Assembly (NCBI GenBank): GCA_017516785.1
Contig: JAFXAV010000073.1
Coordinates: forward strand, 1-16,028
Source: Oscillospiraceae bacterium
GTDB lineage: Bacteria > Bacillota_A > Clostridia > Oscillospirales > Oscillospiraceae
Reading direction: 5' to 3'
DNA: 16,028 bases
The translations under genes and the position numbers were made by a program. Position 1 is the stretch's first letter, and the number at the start of each line of letters is the position of its first letter. Below are positions 6,613 to 13,730 of the stretch, piece by piece. Under the pieces are notes generated by a model, which was given only the letters and a program-made list of their open reading frames with translations, searched no databases and was not told the origin of the DNA.

Positions 6613-6978
6613 TTATTCCTCGGTCTCAGCCTCGGGAGCGTTCTTCTTGACGGACTCGATGCCGTTTTCGCAGGACTTCTTGGACTCGTAGTTTTCAGAG
6701 ACAGCGATGATTTCGCCGTTGCGGGCCTTCAGGCGGAAGCGATAATCGCCGGCCTTGTCCTGATACATCTCGAACTTGGGATGGGTGACGGAAGCGTAAC
6801 CTTCGACGGTCTGGTCTTCCACATTGGCAATGGGCGCATTCTTCTTGACGGACTCAATGCCGTTGAGGCAGGCTGCCTTGCTCTCGTAGACTTCGGAGGT
6901 TGCGATGACCTGGCCGTTGGTGGCCTTCAGATCGAACTTGATGCCGGAATTGACGGTGCGGATAACGAATTTGCCCAT
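6613..6978 (-). CDS. Tandem DUF1508 (YegP-like) protein
   Basis: A 121-residue protein made of two DUF1508 repeats, about residues 3-50 and 68-116. Each has a KFxxRLKA.NGxxIAxSExYESK-type core and ends in a helix: LNGIESVKKNAP (38-49) and ENGIESVKKNAP (104-115). The repeats share the same fold; the biochemical role of the family is unknown, although E. coli YegP is the usual reference. The two helix codings are almost identical in DNA: 25 of 26 bases match between 6641-6666 and 6839-6864. The start at 6978 follows a GGAGAAGG stretch. Own promoter, monocistronic, bidirectional terminator downstream. The acidic tail EAETEE is simple and probably disordered. Confidence 0.9.
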   Translation of the reverse strand: MGKFVIRTVNSGIKFDLKATNGQVIATSEVYESKAACLNGIESVKKNAPIANVEDQTVEGYASVTHPKFEMYQDKAGDYRFRLKARNGEIIAVSENYESKKSCENGIESVKKNAPEAETEE

Positions 6979-7022
6979 AATAGTTTTCCCTTCTCCACAT
7001 ATGTGGTTAAAATTACAACTTC

Positions 7023-7051
7023 AGTGTAACATAGTCATATCCTGTTGTCAA
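7023..7051 (-). promoter_or_regulatory. Strong extended -10 promoter for the DUF1508 gene
   Basis: On the minus strand a perfect TTGACA (7046-7051) and TACACT (7023-7028) are separated by 17 bases, with TG one base before the -10. It stands 45 bases upstream of the start codon. The match suggests high basal expression. Confidence 0.8.
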
Positions 7052-7063
7052 AGATAATTTATA

Positions 7064-7086
7064 AGCGCGGTGCAATGTACCGCGCT
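7064..7086 (-). terminator. Hairpin after rsmG (weak terminator)
   Basis: AGCGCGGT (7064-7071) pairs with ACCGCGCT (7079-7086) around a 7-base loop, 8 bases past the rsmG stop. The sequence after it on the minus strand is AT-rich (TATAAATTATC) but lacks a clean T-run, so read-through into DUF1508 is possible. Confidence 0.5.
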
Positions 7087-7094
7087 TTCGCCGC

Positions 7095-7799
7095 TTACAG
7101 GGGAGACTGTTTGATTTTTGCGTAGCGCCGGGGATACTGGGGAGGGGTGGGATGGACCTTCTTCAGGATGATCACAGAATGTTCGGTGCCATCCATAGGG
7201 AACTCTCTCACTTCTTCCAGCTTCAGGCCCAGCTTTTTGATGGCGTTCTGAGCTTCTGCCAGTTCTTCCCGGGCAGCTGCGCCCTTCATGGCCAGAACCT
7301 TGCCGCCGACGCGGACATAGGGTGCTGTCAGTTCCAGCAGGATATTCAGCCGGGCAACGGCACGGGAGGTGGCAAAATCAAACTTTTCACGGCGGGTTGA
7401 AACCGCTTCTTCCGCTCTGGCGGTGATGGTCCGAGCGTTGGTCACTTCCAGCTGAGGGAGCACGGTATCCAGCCAGTTCATCCGCTTTGCCAGAGAATCC
7501 AGCAATGTAATCTTGGCTTCGGGGCAGGCAATGGCCAGAGGCACACCGGGGAAACCGGCACCGCAGCCAACGTCGATTGTTTGCTTGCCCTTCAGGTCGG
7601 CGCAGCACAGAACCGTCAGAGAGTCCAGCAGATGAAGCTTGGCAACCTGCTCAGGCTCGGTGATGGCGGTCAGGTTCATGACCTCGTTCTGCTTGACCAT
7701 AGCAGCGCCAAAATCACAGAGCTTCTGCCGAGACTGCTCGGGAAGTTCCAGACCGAGCTGGGGAAGACCTGCGTCCAAAGTCATTCTCATCTGTTCCAT
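7095..7799 (-). CDS. rsmG: 16S rRNA (guanine-527-N7)-methyltransferase
   Basis: RsmG (GidB) methylates N7 of G527 in the 530 loop of 16S rRNA using S-adenosylmethionine; loss of function gives low-level streptomycin resistance in other bacteria. The 234-residue protein shows NLTAI (42-46), HLLDSL (56-61), the SAM-binding IDVGCGAGFPGVPLAI (75-90), LLDSLAKR (just after) and the later SRAVA and KG elements. The C-terminus (about residues 215-234, PQYPRRYAKIKQSPL) is the usual basic end of the family. Start at 7799 follows AAGGAGGAG closely. The preceding DUF3810 gene stops 10 bases upstream on the same strand, so they form an operon. Identification is secure. Confidence 0.96.
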   Translation of the reverse strand: MEQMRMTLDAGLPQLGLELPEQSRQKLCDFGAAMVKQNEVMNLTAITEPEQVAKLHLLDSLTVLCCADLKGKQTIDVGCGAGFPGVPLAIACPEAKITLLDSLAKRMNWLDTVLPQLEVTNARTITARAEEAVSTRREKFDFATSRAVARLNILLELTAPYVRVGGKVLAMKGAAAREELAEAQNAIKKLGLKLEEVREFPMDGTEHSVIILKKVHPTPPQYPRRYAKIKQSPL

Positions 7800-7808
7800 A
7801 GCTCCTCC

Positions 7809-8981
7809 TTACTCGTCGGCGTTGGCATTGCCGGAAAGGTCCACCTGACTTTCATCGAAGGGGTCAAAGGTCACGACTTCTTCCAGAATAGTGGGCAGGA
7901 TTTCCTCCTGATAGTGCCAGCAGACCAGCAGGTCCGTCACATTGCCATAGGAAGCCAGACCATCCTCATCGCCGCTGGTTTTCAGGTAGGTGTCGTTGAC
8001 GGTGTCGGCAAGCTTGGTTGCCTTCTCATCCTTCCGGGAGGAGAAGAACTCGCTGTAGGCATTCATGTCATGCTCCAGTTCCTTGGAAGCGGTGGATACC
8101 AGATTTGCAGCTGCAGCGGAAGCATCGGTTCTGCCGGCGCCCAGCAGGGCATTATAGCAGTAGCGGTAGGCCATAAAATAGCCGGAATACTGATACTCGA
8201 CGCTTTCATTTGCCATGCATGTCAGGAATGCGGCGAAATTGGCATCGCCCTCGGTGGCAATGCTCATCCGGTGGGCCATCTCATGACACATGGTAAAGGG
8301 CAGGGTGGAGTCGGGAATCTGTGGATTCACCGCCGCTTCGCCGGTGATGCCGCAGGTAAAACCGGTGATGCCCATGGAGGAATACATGCCGGCCCAGCCA
8401 AGCTCCTTGACGGGCAGAGTGGAGCCTGCGAAGATGGGGAACTTCCGGTCGTAGACCAGATGGTCGAAGCCGTTTCCTGCCTGCTCTGCCAGAACCTCAA
8501 AATCCGCAAAATCCACATCGCCCTTTTCATCCCGCTTCACCTGCTTTGCCAGCTCATTGGCCTTGCTCTGGTAGAACGCGGCGGCGTCAGAAAGTTCTTC
8601 CACAGTGTACTCCCGGACTTCCATACGGATGTCCTCGGCGATGGAGCCTGCGTAGTAGTTCAGTCCAAAGGTCAGGGTATGCAGCAGATAGACAACGCTG
8701 CAGACTGCCAGAACCCAGCCCGCCCAGCGGATGGGATTCCAGCGGAGAATGATCATCACCACAATGCTGGCGATGACAAAAACCGCAAAGACCACCACGG
8801 CCATCTGCCACAGGCAGAAGTCCACGCCGCTGCTCCACTGGGCAAGAAAATCCAGCAGAGTCCGGCTGACATAAGGGTAAACCATGTCAACCAGGGTGGT
8901 GAATTTCGCTCCCAGCTGACCCAGGGCCCAGGCAATGGCGCCGATGATGGCGGCGGTCAGGTAACCAGTCCAATATTTCAA
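7809..8981 (-). CDS. DUF3810 membrane protein with HExxH metalloprotease motif
   Basis: A 390-residue protein with membrane segments at about residues 5-23, 56-79 and 86-105, then a soluble domain. That domain holds HEMAH (233-237) followed by Glu244 in IATEGDANF, which suggests a zinc peptidase site of the gluzincin kind: two His and a downstream Glu. DUF3810 is common in Clostridia and its substrate is unknown. The start is TTG at 8981, read as Met. Support is AAGGAGG with 9 bases of spacing and an immediately hydrophobic N-terminus. The only nearby ATG (8989) is out of frame, too close to the ribosome site, and ends after three codons. The gene leads an operon with rsmG. The C-terminal tail is acidic. 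Confidence 0.87.
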   Translation of the reverse strand: MKYWTGYLTAAIIGAIAWALGQLGAKFTTLVDMVYPYVSRTLLDFLAQWSSGVDFCLWQMAVVVFAVFVIASIVVMIILRWNPIRWAGWVLAVCSVVYLLHTLTFGLNYYAGSIAEDIRMEVREYTVEELSDAAAFYQSKANELAKQVKRDEKGDVDFADFEVLAEQAGNGFDHLVYDRKFPIFAGSTLPVKELGWAGMYSSMGITGFTCGITGEAAVNPQIPDSTLPFTMCHEMAHRMSIATEGDANFAAFLTCMANESVEYQYSGYFMAYRYCYNALLGAGRTDASAAAANLVSTASKELEHDMNAYSEFFSSRKDEKATKLADTVNDTYLKTSGDEDGLASYGNVTDLLVCWHYQEEILPTILEEVVTFDPFDESQVDLSGNANADE

Positions 8982-9029
8982 AGGATCATGCCTCCTTGTT
9001 CATACAAATAGAAGGATATAGCTTGTATT

Positions 9030-9058
9030 AGTATAACACATCGCGCACCAATTGTCTG
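9030..9058 (-). promoter_or_regulatory. Promoter of the DUF3810-rsmG operon
   Basis: On the minus strand CAGACA (9053-9058) and TATACT (9030-9035) are separated by 17 bases, with TG before the -10 (extended -10). The -35 matches consensus at 4 of 6 positions. It lies about 49 bases before the TTG start. Confidence 0.6.
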
Positions 9059-9084
9059 CCCCCAAATTTTTAATTTTTTGTATC

Positions 9085-9111
9085 AATTAAGGCCGCCTTA
9101 AGGCTTTAATT
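9085..9111. promoter_or_regulatory. Palindromic site between divergent promoters
   Basis: AATTAAGGCC (9085-9094) pairs with GGCTTTAATT (9102-9111) with one G-U pair. Nested in it are TTAAGG CCG CCTTAA (9087-9101) and the perfect palindrome GCCTTAAGGC (9095-9104). It lies between the minus-strand and plus-strand promoters and after no gene, so it is more likely an operator or leader structure than a terminator. Which protein binds is unknown. Confidence 0.35.
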
Positions 9112-9158
9112 TTTCGTGAATTCCCGGCTGAAGGGTAGAATTCCACAAAGTTCTATGC

Positions 9159-9164
9159 TATAAT
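9159..9164 (+). promoter_or_regulatory. Extended -10 promoter of the U32 gene
   Basis: A perfect TATAAT (9159-9164) is preceded by TG at 9156-9157, giving TGCTATAAT. The -35 position (9136-9141, TAGAAT) matches poorly, as is common for extended -10 promoters. It lies 34 bases before the start codon. Confidence 0.7.
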
Positions 9165-9198
9165 GTGTGTAAGTATACCAATATGGAGAGAGATAATT

Positions 9199-11280
9199 AT
9201 GCTGGAATTATTGGCACCTGCCGGTTCTATGGAATCCCTTCATGCCGCCGTGCAGAACGGCGCCAACGCCGTGTATCTGGGCGTGGGCAGCTTCAATGCC
9301 CGCCAGAGCGCGAAAAACTTTACCCCTCAGACCCTGATTGAAGCAGTGAAATACTGCCATATCCGTGGTGTTGCTGTACACATGACCCTCAATACCCTGG
9401 TCTCCGACCGGGAAGCTGCGGAAGCCGCGGAAATGATCCGCCATGCGGCTCTTTCCGGTGTGGACGCCTTCATCGTCCAGGACCTTGGAATGGTGGCGCT
9501 GTGTCAGCAGATTGCCCCCAAAGTGCCCATCCACGGCTCCACTCAGCTGACCGTCCACAATCTGGAAGGCGTTCAGCTCTGCGCCGCTATGGGTATGAAG
9601 CGGGTGGTTCTCAGCCGTGAGCTGAGCCGGGATGAAATTGCGAACATCTGCGCAAATTCTCCCATTGAAATTGAAGTCTTCGGACATGGCGCCCTGTGCA
9701 TGTGCTATTCGGGCCAGTGCTACCTGTCCGCTGCCATTGGCGGCCGCTCCGGTAACCGGGGCCGCTGCGCCCAGCCCTGCCGTCAGAGCTACGGCTACGG
9801 CCGCTGGGAAAATAAGTACCCCCTGAGCCTGAAGGACAACTGTCTGGTGCAGTATGTCCGTGAGCTGGAACAGATGGGCGTTGCCTCATTGAAGCTGGAA
9901 GGCCGTATGAAGAAGCCCGAATACGTGGCAACGGTCACCTCCGTTTACCGCAAAGCCATCGACGAGGGTGAAGTCACCCAGGAGATGAAGCAAAGCCTTC
10001 TCACCGCCTTCAACCGCCAGGGTTTCACCGATGCCTACTATAAGGGTAAGGTGGGTCCCCGGATGTTCGGCATCCGCAAGGATGAAAAAGAAGACCAGAA
10101 ATGGCTCACCTCCGCCCGCCAGAGCTATGAAGGCGTGGAAAATCCCCTGGTGGACGTGGCATTCCGGGCCGTGGTCAGCCGCAGCGGCAGCAGTCTGTCC
10201 GTTGCAGACCCCGACGGCCGCATCTGCCATGTCAACGGTCCCATGCCGGAAGAAGCAAGAAATGTGGCGCTGGAGCCTGCAGTCCTTGCCCAGCGGCTCA
10301 GCAAGACCGGCGGCACCCCCTTCCATTGCGTGGAAGTCCGGACTCAGGTGGAGCCGGGCCTGACCATGTCCGCCGCCGCCATCAACGCCATGCGCCGCGA
10401 CGTGCTGAATCAGCTGCTGGCTCTGAGAGCCCGCCGGGAACAGCCTGTTCTTGGCCGGCCCGCAAAGCTGCGGGAGTATCCCAATCCCAAGGGTATGCCC
10501 GCCCTCAGCATTCAGATCACCTCCAAAGAGCAGCTGACTGCAAAAATGCTGAAGATGGACATGGCCATGCTCTATGTGCCCCTGCACATTCTGGTGAAGG
10601 ATCCCGCTCTGACACAGGATCTTGCCGCCCGGGGCAACGCCGCCGTGGTGCTTCCCAGAATCGTTCACGATGCGGAAATGCCCAAGCTGAAGGAAAACCT
10701 TGTCTATCTTCGTTCTCTCGGCATCCGGGATGCGCTGGTGGGCAATCTGGGCTTCATTGCGCCTGTCCGGGAGGCTGGGCTCCGGGTCCGGGGCGACTTT
10801 GGCCTGAACATCTACAATTCCCGGGCTCTCGACATGGCAAAGCGCCTGGAGCTGACCTCCGCAACTCTGAGCTTTGAAATGACCATGCCCCAAATCCGGG
10901 ACGTCAGCAAGTCCATTCCCTGCGAGCTGCTGGTCTACGGCCGCATGCCTCTGATGGTGGTGGAAAACTGCCTGGTCTACAACAAGGGCGGCGAATGCAC
11001 CTGCCACAACAGCTCCGTGAAGCTGGTTGACAAGACCGGCGCTGAGTTCCCCGTGATCAAGGACGGCAATTCCTGCCGCAGTGTGCTGCTCAACGGCAAG
11101 AAGCTTTCCTGGCTGGACCGTCAGGAAGACCTGTCCCGTCTGGGCATCTGGGCAACCCGCCTGTATTTCACCACCGAAAATCCCAGAGAAGTGGACCGGA
11201 TTCTGGAGGATTATGTCCATCCCGCTCCCTTCGACCCCGGTATGTGTACGAGAGGATTGTACCTGAGAGGTCTTGAATAA
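9199..11280 (+). CDS. Peptidase U32 family protein with DUF3656 (RNA hydroxylation type)
   Basis: A 693-residue U32 protein. The family is named for collagenase-like peptidases, but better studied members (TrhP, RlhA) hydroxylate tRNA or 23S rRNA with an iron-sulfur centre. The N-terminal TIM-barrel starts LELLAPAGSMESLHAAVQNGANAVYLG. The U32 signature spans 159-177 (EVFGHGALCMCYSGQCYLS), and Cys167, Cys174, Cys190 and Cys194 (RGRCAQPCR) are likely cluster ligands. KLEGRMKKPEYV (232-243) follows. The long middle and C-terminal part is the DUF3656 and repeat-barrel region of RlhA-like proteins, with more cysteines near ENCLVYNKGGECTCHNS. I chose ATG 9199 over an in-frame ATG at 9163 because GGAGAG sits 8 bases before it and the -10 box overlaps 9163. 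The four-helix cassette begins at its last stop-codon base. Confidence 0.9.
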   Translation: MLELLAPAGSMESLHAAVQNGANAVYLGVGSFNARQSAKNFTPQTLIEAVKYCHIRGVAVHMTLNTLVSDREAAEAAEMIRHAALSGVDAFIVQDLGMVALCQQIAPKVPIHGSTQLTVHNLEGVQLCAAMGMKRVVLSRELSRDEIANICANSPIEIEVFGHGALCMCYSGQCYLSAAIGGRSGNRGRCAQPCRQSYGYGRWENKYPLSLKDNCLVQYVRELEQMGVASLKLEGRMKKPEYVATVTSVYRKAIDEGEVTQEMKQSLLTAFNRQGFTDAYYKGKVGPRMFGIRKDEKEDQKWLTSARQSYEGVENPLVDVAFRAVVSRSGSSLSVADPDGRICHVNGPMPEEARNVALEPAVLAQRLSKTGGTPFHCVEVRTQVEPGLTMSAAAINAMRRDVLNQLLALRARREQPVLGRPAKLREYPNPKGMPALSIQITSKEQLTAKMLKMDMAMLYVPLHILVKDPALTQDLAARGNAAVVLPRIVHDAEMPKLKENLVYLRSLGIRDALVGNLGFIAPVREAGLRVRGDFGLNIYNSRALDMAKRLELTSATLSFEMTMPQIRDVSKSIPCELLVYGRMPLMVVENCLVYNKGGECTCHNSSVKLVDKTGAEFPVIKDGNSCRSVLLNGKKLSWLDRQEDLSRLGIWATRLYFTTENPREVDRILEDYVHPAPFDPGMCTRGLYLRGLE

Positions 11281-11702
11281 ATGCAAAATGCATAATGCAA
11301 AAGGCAAAATGAGATATGATCCAGGAAAATCCTATCGTAGATAAGAGTTTTGAGTTTGCGGTGAGAATCGTAAATCTCTACAAGTATTTAACAAAAGAAC
11401 ACAAAGAATACGTTCTCTCCAAGCAGCTGCTTCGCTCCGGCACAAGCATAGGTGCCAACGTATCAGAAGCACAACGCGGACAAAGTAAGGCTGACTTTAC
11501 TGCAAAAATGAATATTGCACTAAAAGAAGCAAACGAAACAATCTACTGGCTGAAACTTCTTTATCGGACAGACTGTCTGAGTAAATCCCAGTATGACAGT
11601 CTTTCTGAAGATATTAAAGAAATACTTGGTATTTTAATGGCTATCTGCAAAACAGCCGGTAATTCAAAATAATTTTGCATTCTGCATTTCGCATTTTGCA
11701 TT
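11280..11702. mobile_element. Inverted-repeat cassette carrying a four-helix-bundle gene
   Basis: Left arm 11280-11312 is AATGCAAAATGC followed by two more TGCAAAA-like units. Right arm 11671-11702 (TTTTGCATTCTGCATT and so on) is its imperfect reverse complement, with about 5 or 6 mismatches in 32. Between them lies only the gene at 11316-11672, whose stop is 2 bases after GTAATTCAAAATAA joins the arm. The left edge coincides with the final A of the U32 stop codon. The right edge is 24 bases from the maf start. The arms could pair in the mRNA to make a long stem with the gene in its loop. No target-site duplication is evident, and no transposase is present. Confidence 0.7.
11316..11672 (+). 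CDS. Four-helix-bundle protein (S23 / intervening-sequence family)
   Basis: A 118-residue, helix-rich protein of the family first found in intervening sequences of bacterial 23S rRNA genes (called S23 or four-helix-bundle protein, TIGR02436). The family fold is related to Avd, an accessory protein of diversity-generating retroelements. Recognisable parts are DKSFEFAVRIVNLYKYL (9-25), LSKQLLRSGTSIGANVSEA (34-52) with the highly conserved R-S-G/SIGANxxEA core, KMNIALKEANETIYWLKLL (64-82) and a final helix (98-112). Molecular role is unproven; nucleic acid binding is suspected because the surface of known members is basic. The start has only a weak AAGG some 12 bases upstream. Its AT-rich DNA contrasts with the GC-rich genes on either side, which fits acquisition. 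Confidence 0.9.
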   Translation: MIQENPIVDKSFEFAVRIVNLYKYLTKEHKEYVLSKQLLRSGTSIGANVSEAQRGQSKADFTAKMNIALKEANETIYWLKLLYRTDCLSKSQYDSLSEDIKEILGILMAICKTAGNSK

Positions 11703-11726
11703 CAATGAAAGGTTAATTAATCTGCT

Positions 11727-12302
11727 ATGCAACTAATTCTTGCATCCGCGTCTCCCCGGCGGAAGGAACTGATGGGCCTGTTCCACATTCCCTTCCAGAT
11801 CCGGGCGGCGGATATTGACGAGACCATGGAAAAGAACGCCGACCCCGCCGTGGAAGTGGGCCGGGTCAGCCGTCTGAAAGCCATGGCAACCCCCTGTGAC
11901 CCCGGCGATGTGGTGGTCGCGGCGGACACCATCGTGGTCTGCGACGGCATCGTTCTTGGAAAACCCCACTCGGAAGAAGAGGCCGTCTCCATGCTGAGCC
12001 TGCTCTCCGGCCGTGACCACCAGGTGATGACCGGCGTGACGGTGCTGCGGGATGAAAACTGTGAGACCTTCACTGAAATCACTGATATCCACTTCCGTCC
12101 CCTTTCCGAAAAGGAAATCCGCGCCTACGTTGCCACCGGAGAGCCTATGGACAAGGCAGGCTCCTACGGCATCCAGGGCGGCGCCGCCCTTTTCTGCAGC
12201 CACATGGTTGGCGACTACTATAATGTGATGGGCCTGCCGGTTTGCCGGCTGGGAGAAGTCCTGAGAAAGATGGCCCCGGACATGATGGGAGAATTTGTAT
12301 GA
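11727..12302 (+). CDS. maf: Maf-type nucleoside triphosphate pyrophosphatase
   Basis: Maf proteins hydrolyse dTTP, UTP or modified nucleotides to the monophosphate and pyrophosphate, and were first linked to septum formation in Bacillus. The 191-residue length is standard. Motifs are LASASPRRKEL (5-15), AADTIVV (65-71, catalytic Asp67), GKPHSEEEA (78-86), and GEPMDKAGSYGIQG near residue 138 onwards. The pattern SxSPRR plus PMDKAGSYGIQG fits the dTTP/UTP subgroup. The ribosome site is poor: AAAGG at 11708-11712, 14 bases away, possibly because the cassette moved into the leader. The stop overlaps the mreC start by four bases (ATGA), so maf is the first gene of the cell-shape operon. Confidence 0.94.
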   Translation: MQLILASASPRRKELMGLFHIPFQIRAADIDETMEKNADPAVEVGRVSRLKAMATPCDPGDVVVAADTIVVCDGIVLGKPHSEEEAVSMLSLLSGRDHQVMTGVTVLRDENCETFTEITDIHFRPLSEKEIRAYVATGEPMDKAGSYGIQGGAALFCSHMVGDYYNVMGLPVCRLGEVLRKMAPDMMGEFV

Positions 12303-13129
12303 GACATTTATTCAGCACCAAAGTGCGCGTGATTCTGATTGCTGCCGTGCTGCTGACCGCCGGTCTTGCAATCCTCAGCAACGCCGCGGGACAGACCGCC
12401 CCCGACAAGGCAGTCCAGGGTTTTCTGTCCCCTTTTAAGTACGTGGCCAACGCCCTGACTGACCAGGCAGAACAGCTTTACAGCTACATGTTCCGCTACG
12501 AGTCCCTGCTTGCCGAAAACGAAGCGCTGAAATCCCAGCTGGCCCAGATGGAGGATGAAGCCCGTCAGGCTGACGCCTATCAGCGTGAAAACGAGCGTCT
12601 GAGAGATCTGAACGGTCTGCTGACTGCCCACGAGGACTATGTGCTGGTGGACGGCTACATCATCTCCCGCAGCTCCAACGACTGGACCAGCACCATCACC
12701 ATCAACCGCGGCAGCGATGCCGGCATTGAAGCCGACATGTGCGTGGTCACCGAAAACGGCGAAGTCGTGGGCCTGGTTTCCGAGGTGGGCCCCAACTATG
12801 CCGTCATCAAAACCATTCTCGACTCCTCTCTGGAAATCTCCGCAACCATTTCCTCCTCCGGCTACAACGGCATGAGCCAGGGCGGCTATACCGACGGCCG
12901 AAAGGATCTGATGCGGATGGACTATCTGCCCTCCTCCGCTATCATTCGTAACAACGACCAGGTGGTCACCGCCGGTTCCACCGTGTATCCCAAGGGCCTG
13001 ATCCTGGGTTACGTTGTGGACGCAGGCTTCGATGACACCGGCGTTGCCAAGTTCGCCATGCTGAAACCCGCCATTGAGCTGGGCAGCCTGGAGCAGGTCT
13101 TCGTCCTGACCCAGTACACCACGGAGTAA
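12299..13129 (+). CDS. mreC: Rod shape-determining protein MreC
   Basis: MreC is a membrane-anchored extracytoplasmic scaffold of the elongation complex; it contacts PBP2 and MreB/MreD to direct lateral wall synthesis. The 276-residue protein has a single transmembrane segment at about 9-27, a coiled coil at about 66-106 (LLAENEALKSQLAQMEDEARQ region), and the beta-rich MreC domain from about 115 (VDGYIISRSSNDWTSTITINRGS). Glycine-rich turns in the second half (GLILGYV, residues 235-241) are typical. The start at 12299 overlaps the maf stop; GGGAG lies just upstream in maf. An in-frame ATG at 12242 is inside maf and lacks these features. mreD follows after 4 bases. No mreB is in this window. 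Confidence 0.94.
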   Translation: MRHLFSTKVRVILIAAVLLTAGLAILSNAAGQTAPDKAVQGFLSPFKYVANALTDQAEQLYSYMFRYESLLAENEALKSQLAQMEDEARQADAYQRENERLRDLNGLLTAHEDYVLVDGYIISRSSNDWTSTITINRGSDAGIEADMCVVTENGEVVGLVSEVGPNYAVIKTILDSSLEISATISSSGYNGMSQGGYTDGRKDLMRMDYLPSSAIIRNNDQVVTAGSTVYPKGLILGYVVDAGFDDTGVAKFAMLKPAIELGSLEQVFVLTQYTTE

Positions 13130-13133
13130 AGCC

Positions 13134-13730
13134 ATGGCACAGAAAAGACGAAAGAAAAAGCAATATGAGTTCCGGCCGGATCCCACCGGAACCAGCTTCC
13201 TCAAAAAGCTGCACCTGACCAACGTGCAGCGGACGCGGCTGCTGAAATGGGGCCTCTATTCCGCTCTGACCGTGCTGCTTCTGGTGATCCAGGACGTCAT
13301 TATGAGCCAGTTCCGCCTTTCCGGCGCCACCACCGATCTGATGGTCTGCATCATCCTGCTCATCGGCATTTTCGAGGGTATGGAAAAGGGCGGCATGTTT
13401 GCGCTTTTTGCCTCCATGTTTTACTGGTTCTCCGGCTCCGCTCCGGGACCCTATGTGATTGTTCTGCTCACCGTTCTCACCGTGCTGGTAAGCCTTTTCC
13501 GCCAGGTCTACTGGCGCAGGAGCTTCAGCTCCAATGTGCTCTGCACCGGCATCGCCATCATCGCCTATGAAATGCTGCTGTTTGTCATCGGCATTTTCCT
13601 GGGCCTGACCATCTGGGCAAGAGCCGGCGTCTTCTTCCTGACCGCCGTTCTGACCATTCTCGTGATGCTGCCTCTGTACCCCTTAGTCAACCTCATCGCA
13701 AAAATCGGAGGAGATACATGGAAAGAATAA
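13134..13730 (+). CDS. mreD: Rod shape-determining protein MreD
   Basis: A 198-residue integral membrane protein of the elongasome. Hydrophobic segments lie at about 38-57, 66-82, 86-100, 105-122, 137-158 and 163-190, in keeping with the six-helix fold of the family. The first 37 residues form a basic cytoplasmic tail (KRRKKK near the start) that is longer than in common MreD proteins of about 160-170 residues. Start ATG 13134 follows GGAG within the end of mreC. The last 13 bases overlap mrdA, so translation is probably coupled. The sequence is weakly conserved in general; placement between mreC and a class B PBP is the strongest evidence. Confidence 0.9.
   Translation: MAQKRRKKKQYEFRPDPTGTSFLKKLHLTNVQRTRLLKWGLYSALTVLLLVIQDVIMSQFRLSGATTDLMVCIILLIGIFEGMEKGGMFALFASMFYWFSGSAPGPYVIVLLTVLTVLVSLFRQVYWRRSFSSNVLCTGIAIIAYEMLLFVIGIFLGLTIWARAGVFFLTAVLTILVMLPLYPLVNLIAKIGGDTWKE

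Noticed and set aside
7581..9011. 476-codon plus-strand frame opposite rsmG and the DUF3810 gene
   Set aside because: Same reason; it crosses two well-supported genes and the divergent promoter region.
9886..11307. 473-codon minus-strand frame opposite the U32 gene
   Set aside because: It is a shadow of the coding strand: biased composition, no recognisable domain, no initiation signals.
11316..11672. Diversity-generating retroelement
   Set aside because: The protein resembles Avd in fold family, but there is no reverse transcriptase or template/variable repeat pair in the window.
11281..11702. CRISPR-like array from the repeated TGCAAAATGC units
   Set aside because: Units are 7-10 bases with no spacers and are arranged as two inverse arms around a gene.
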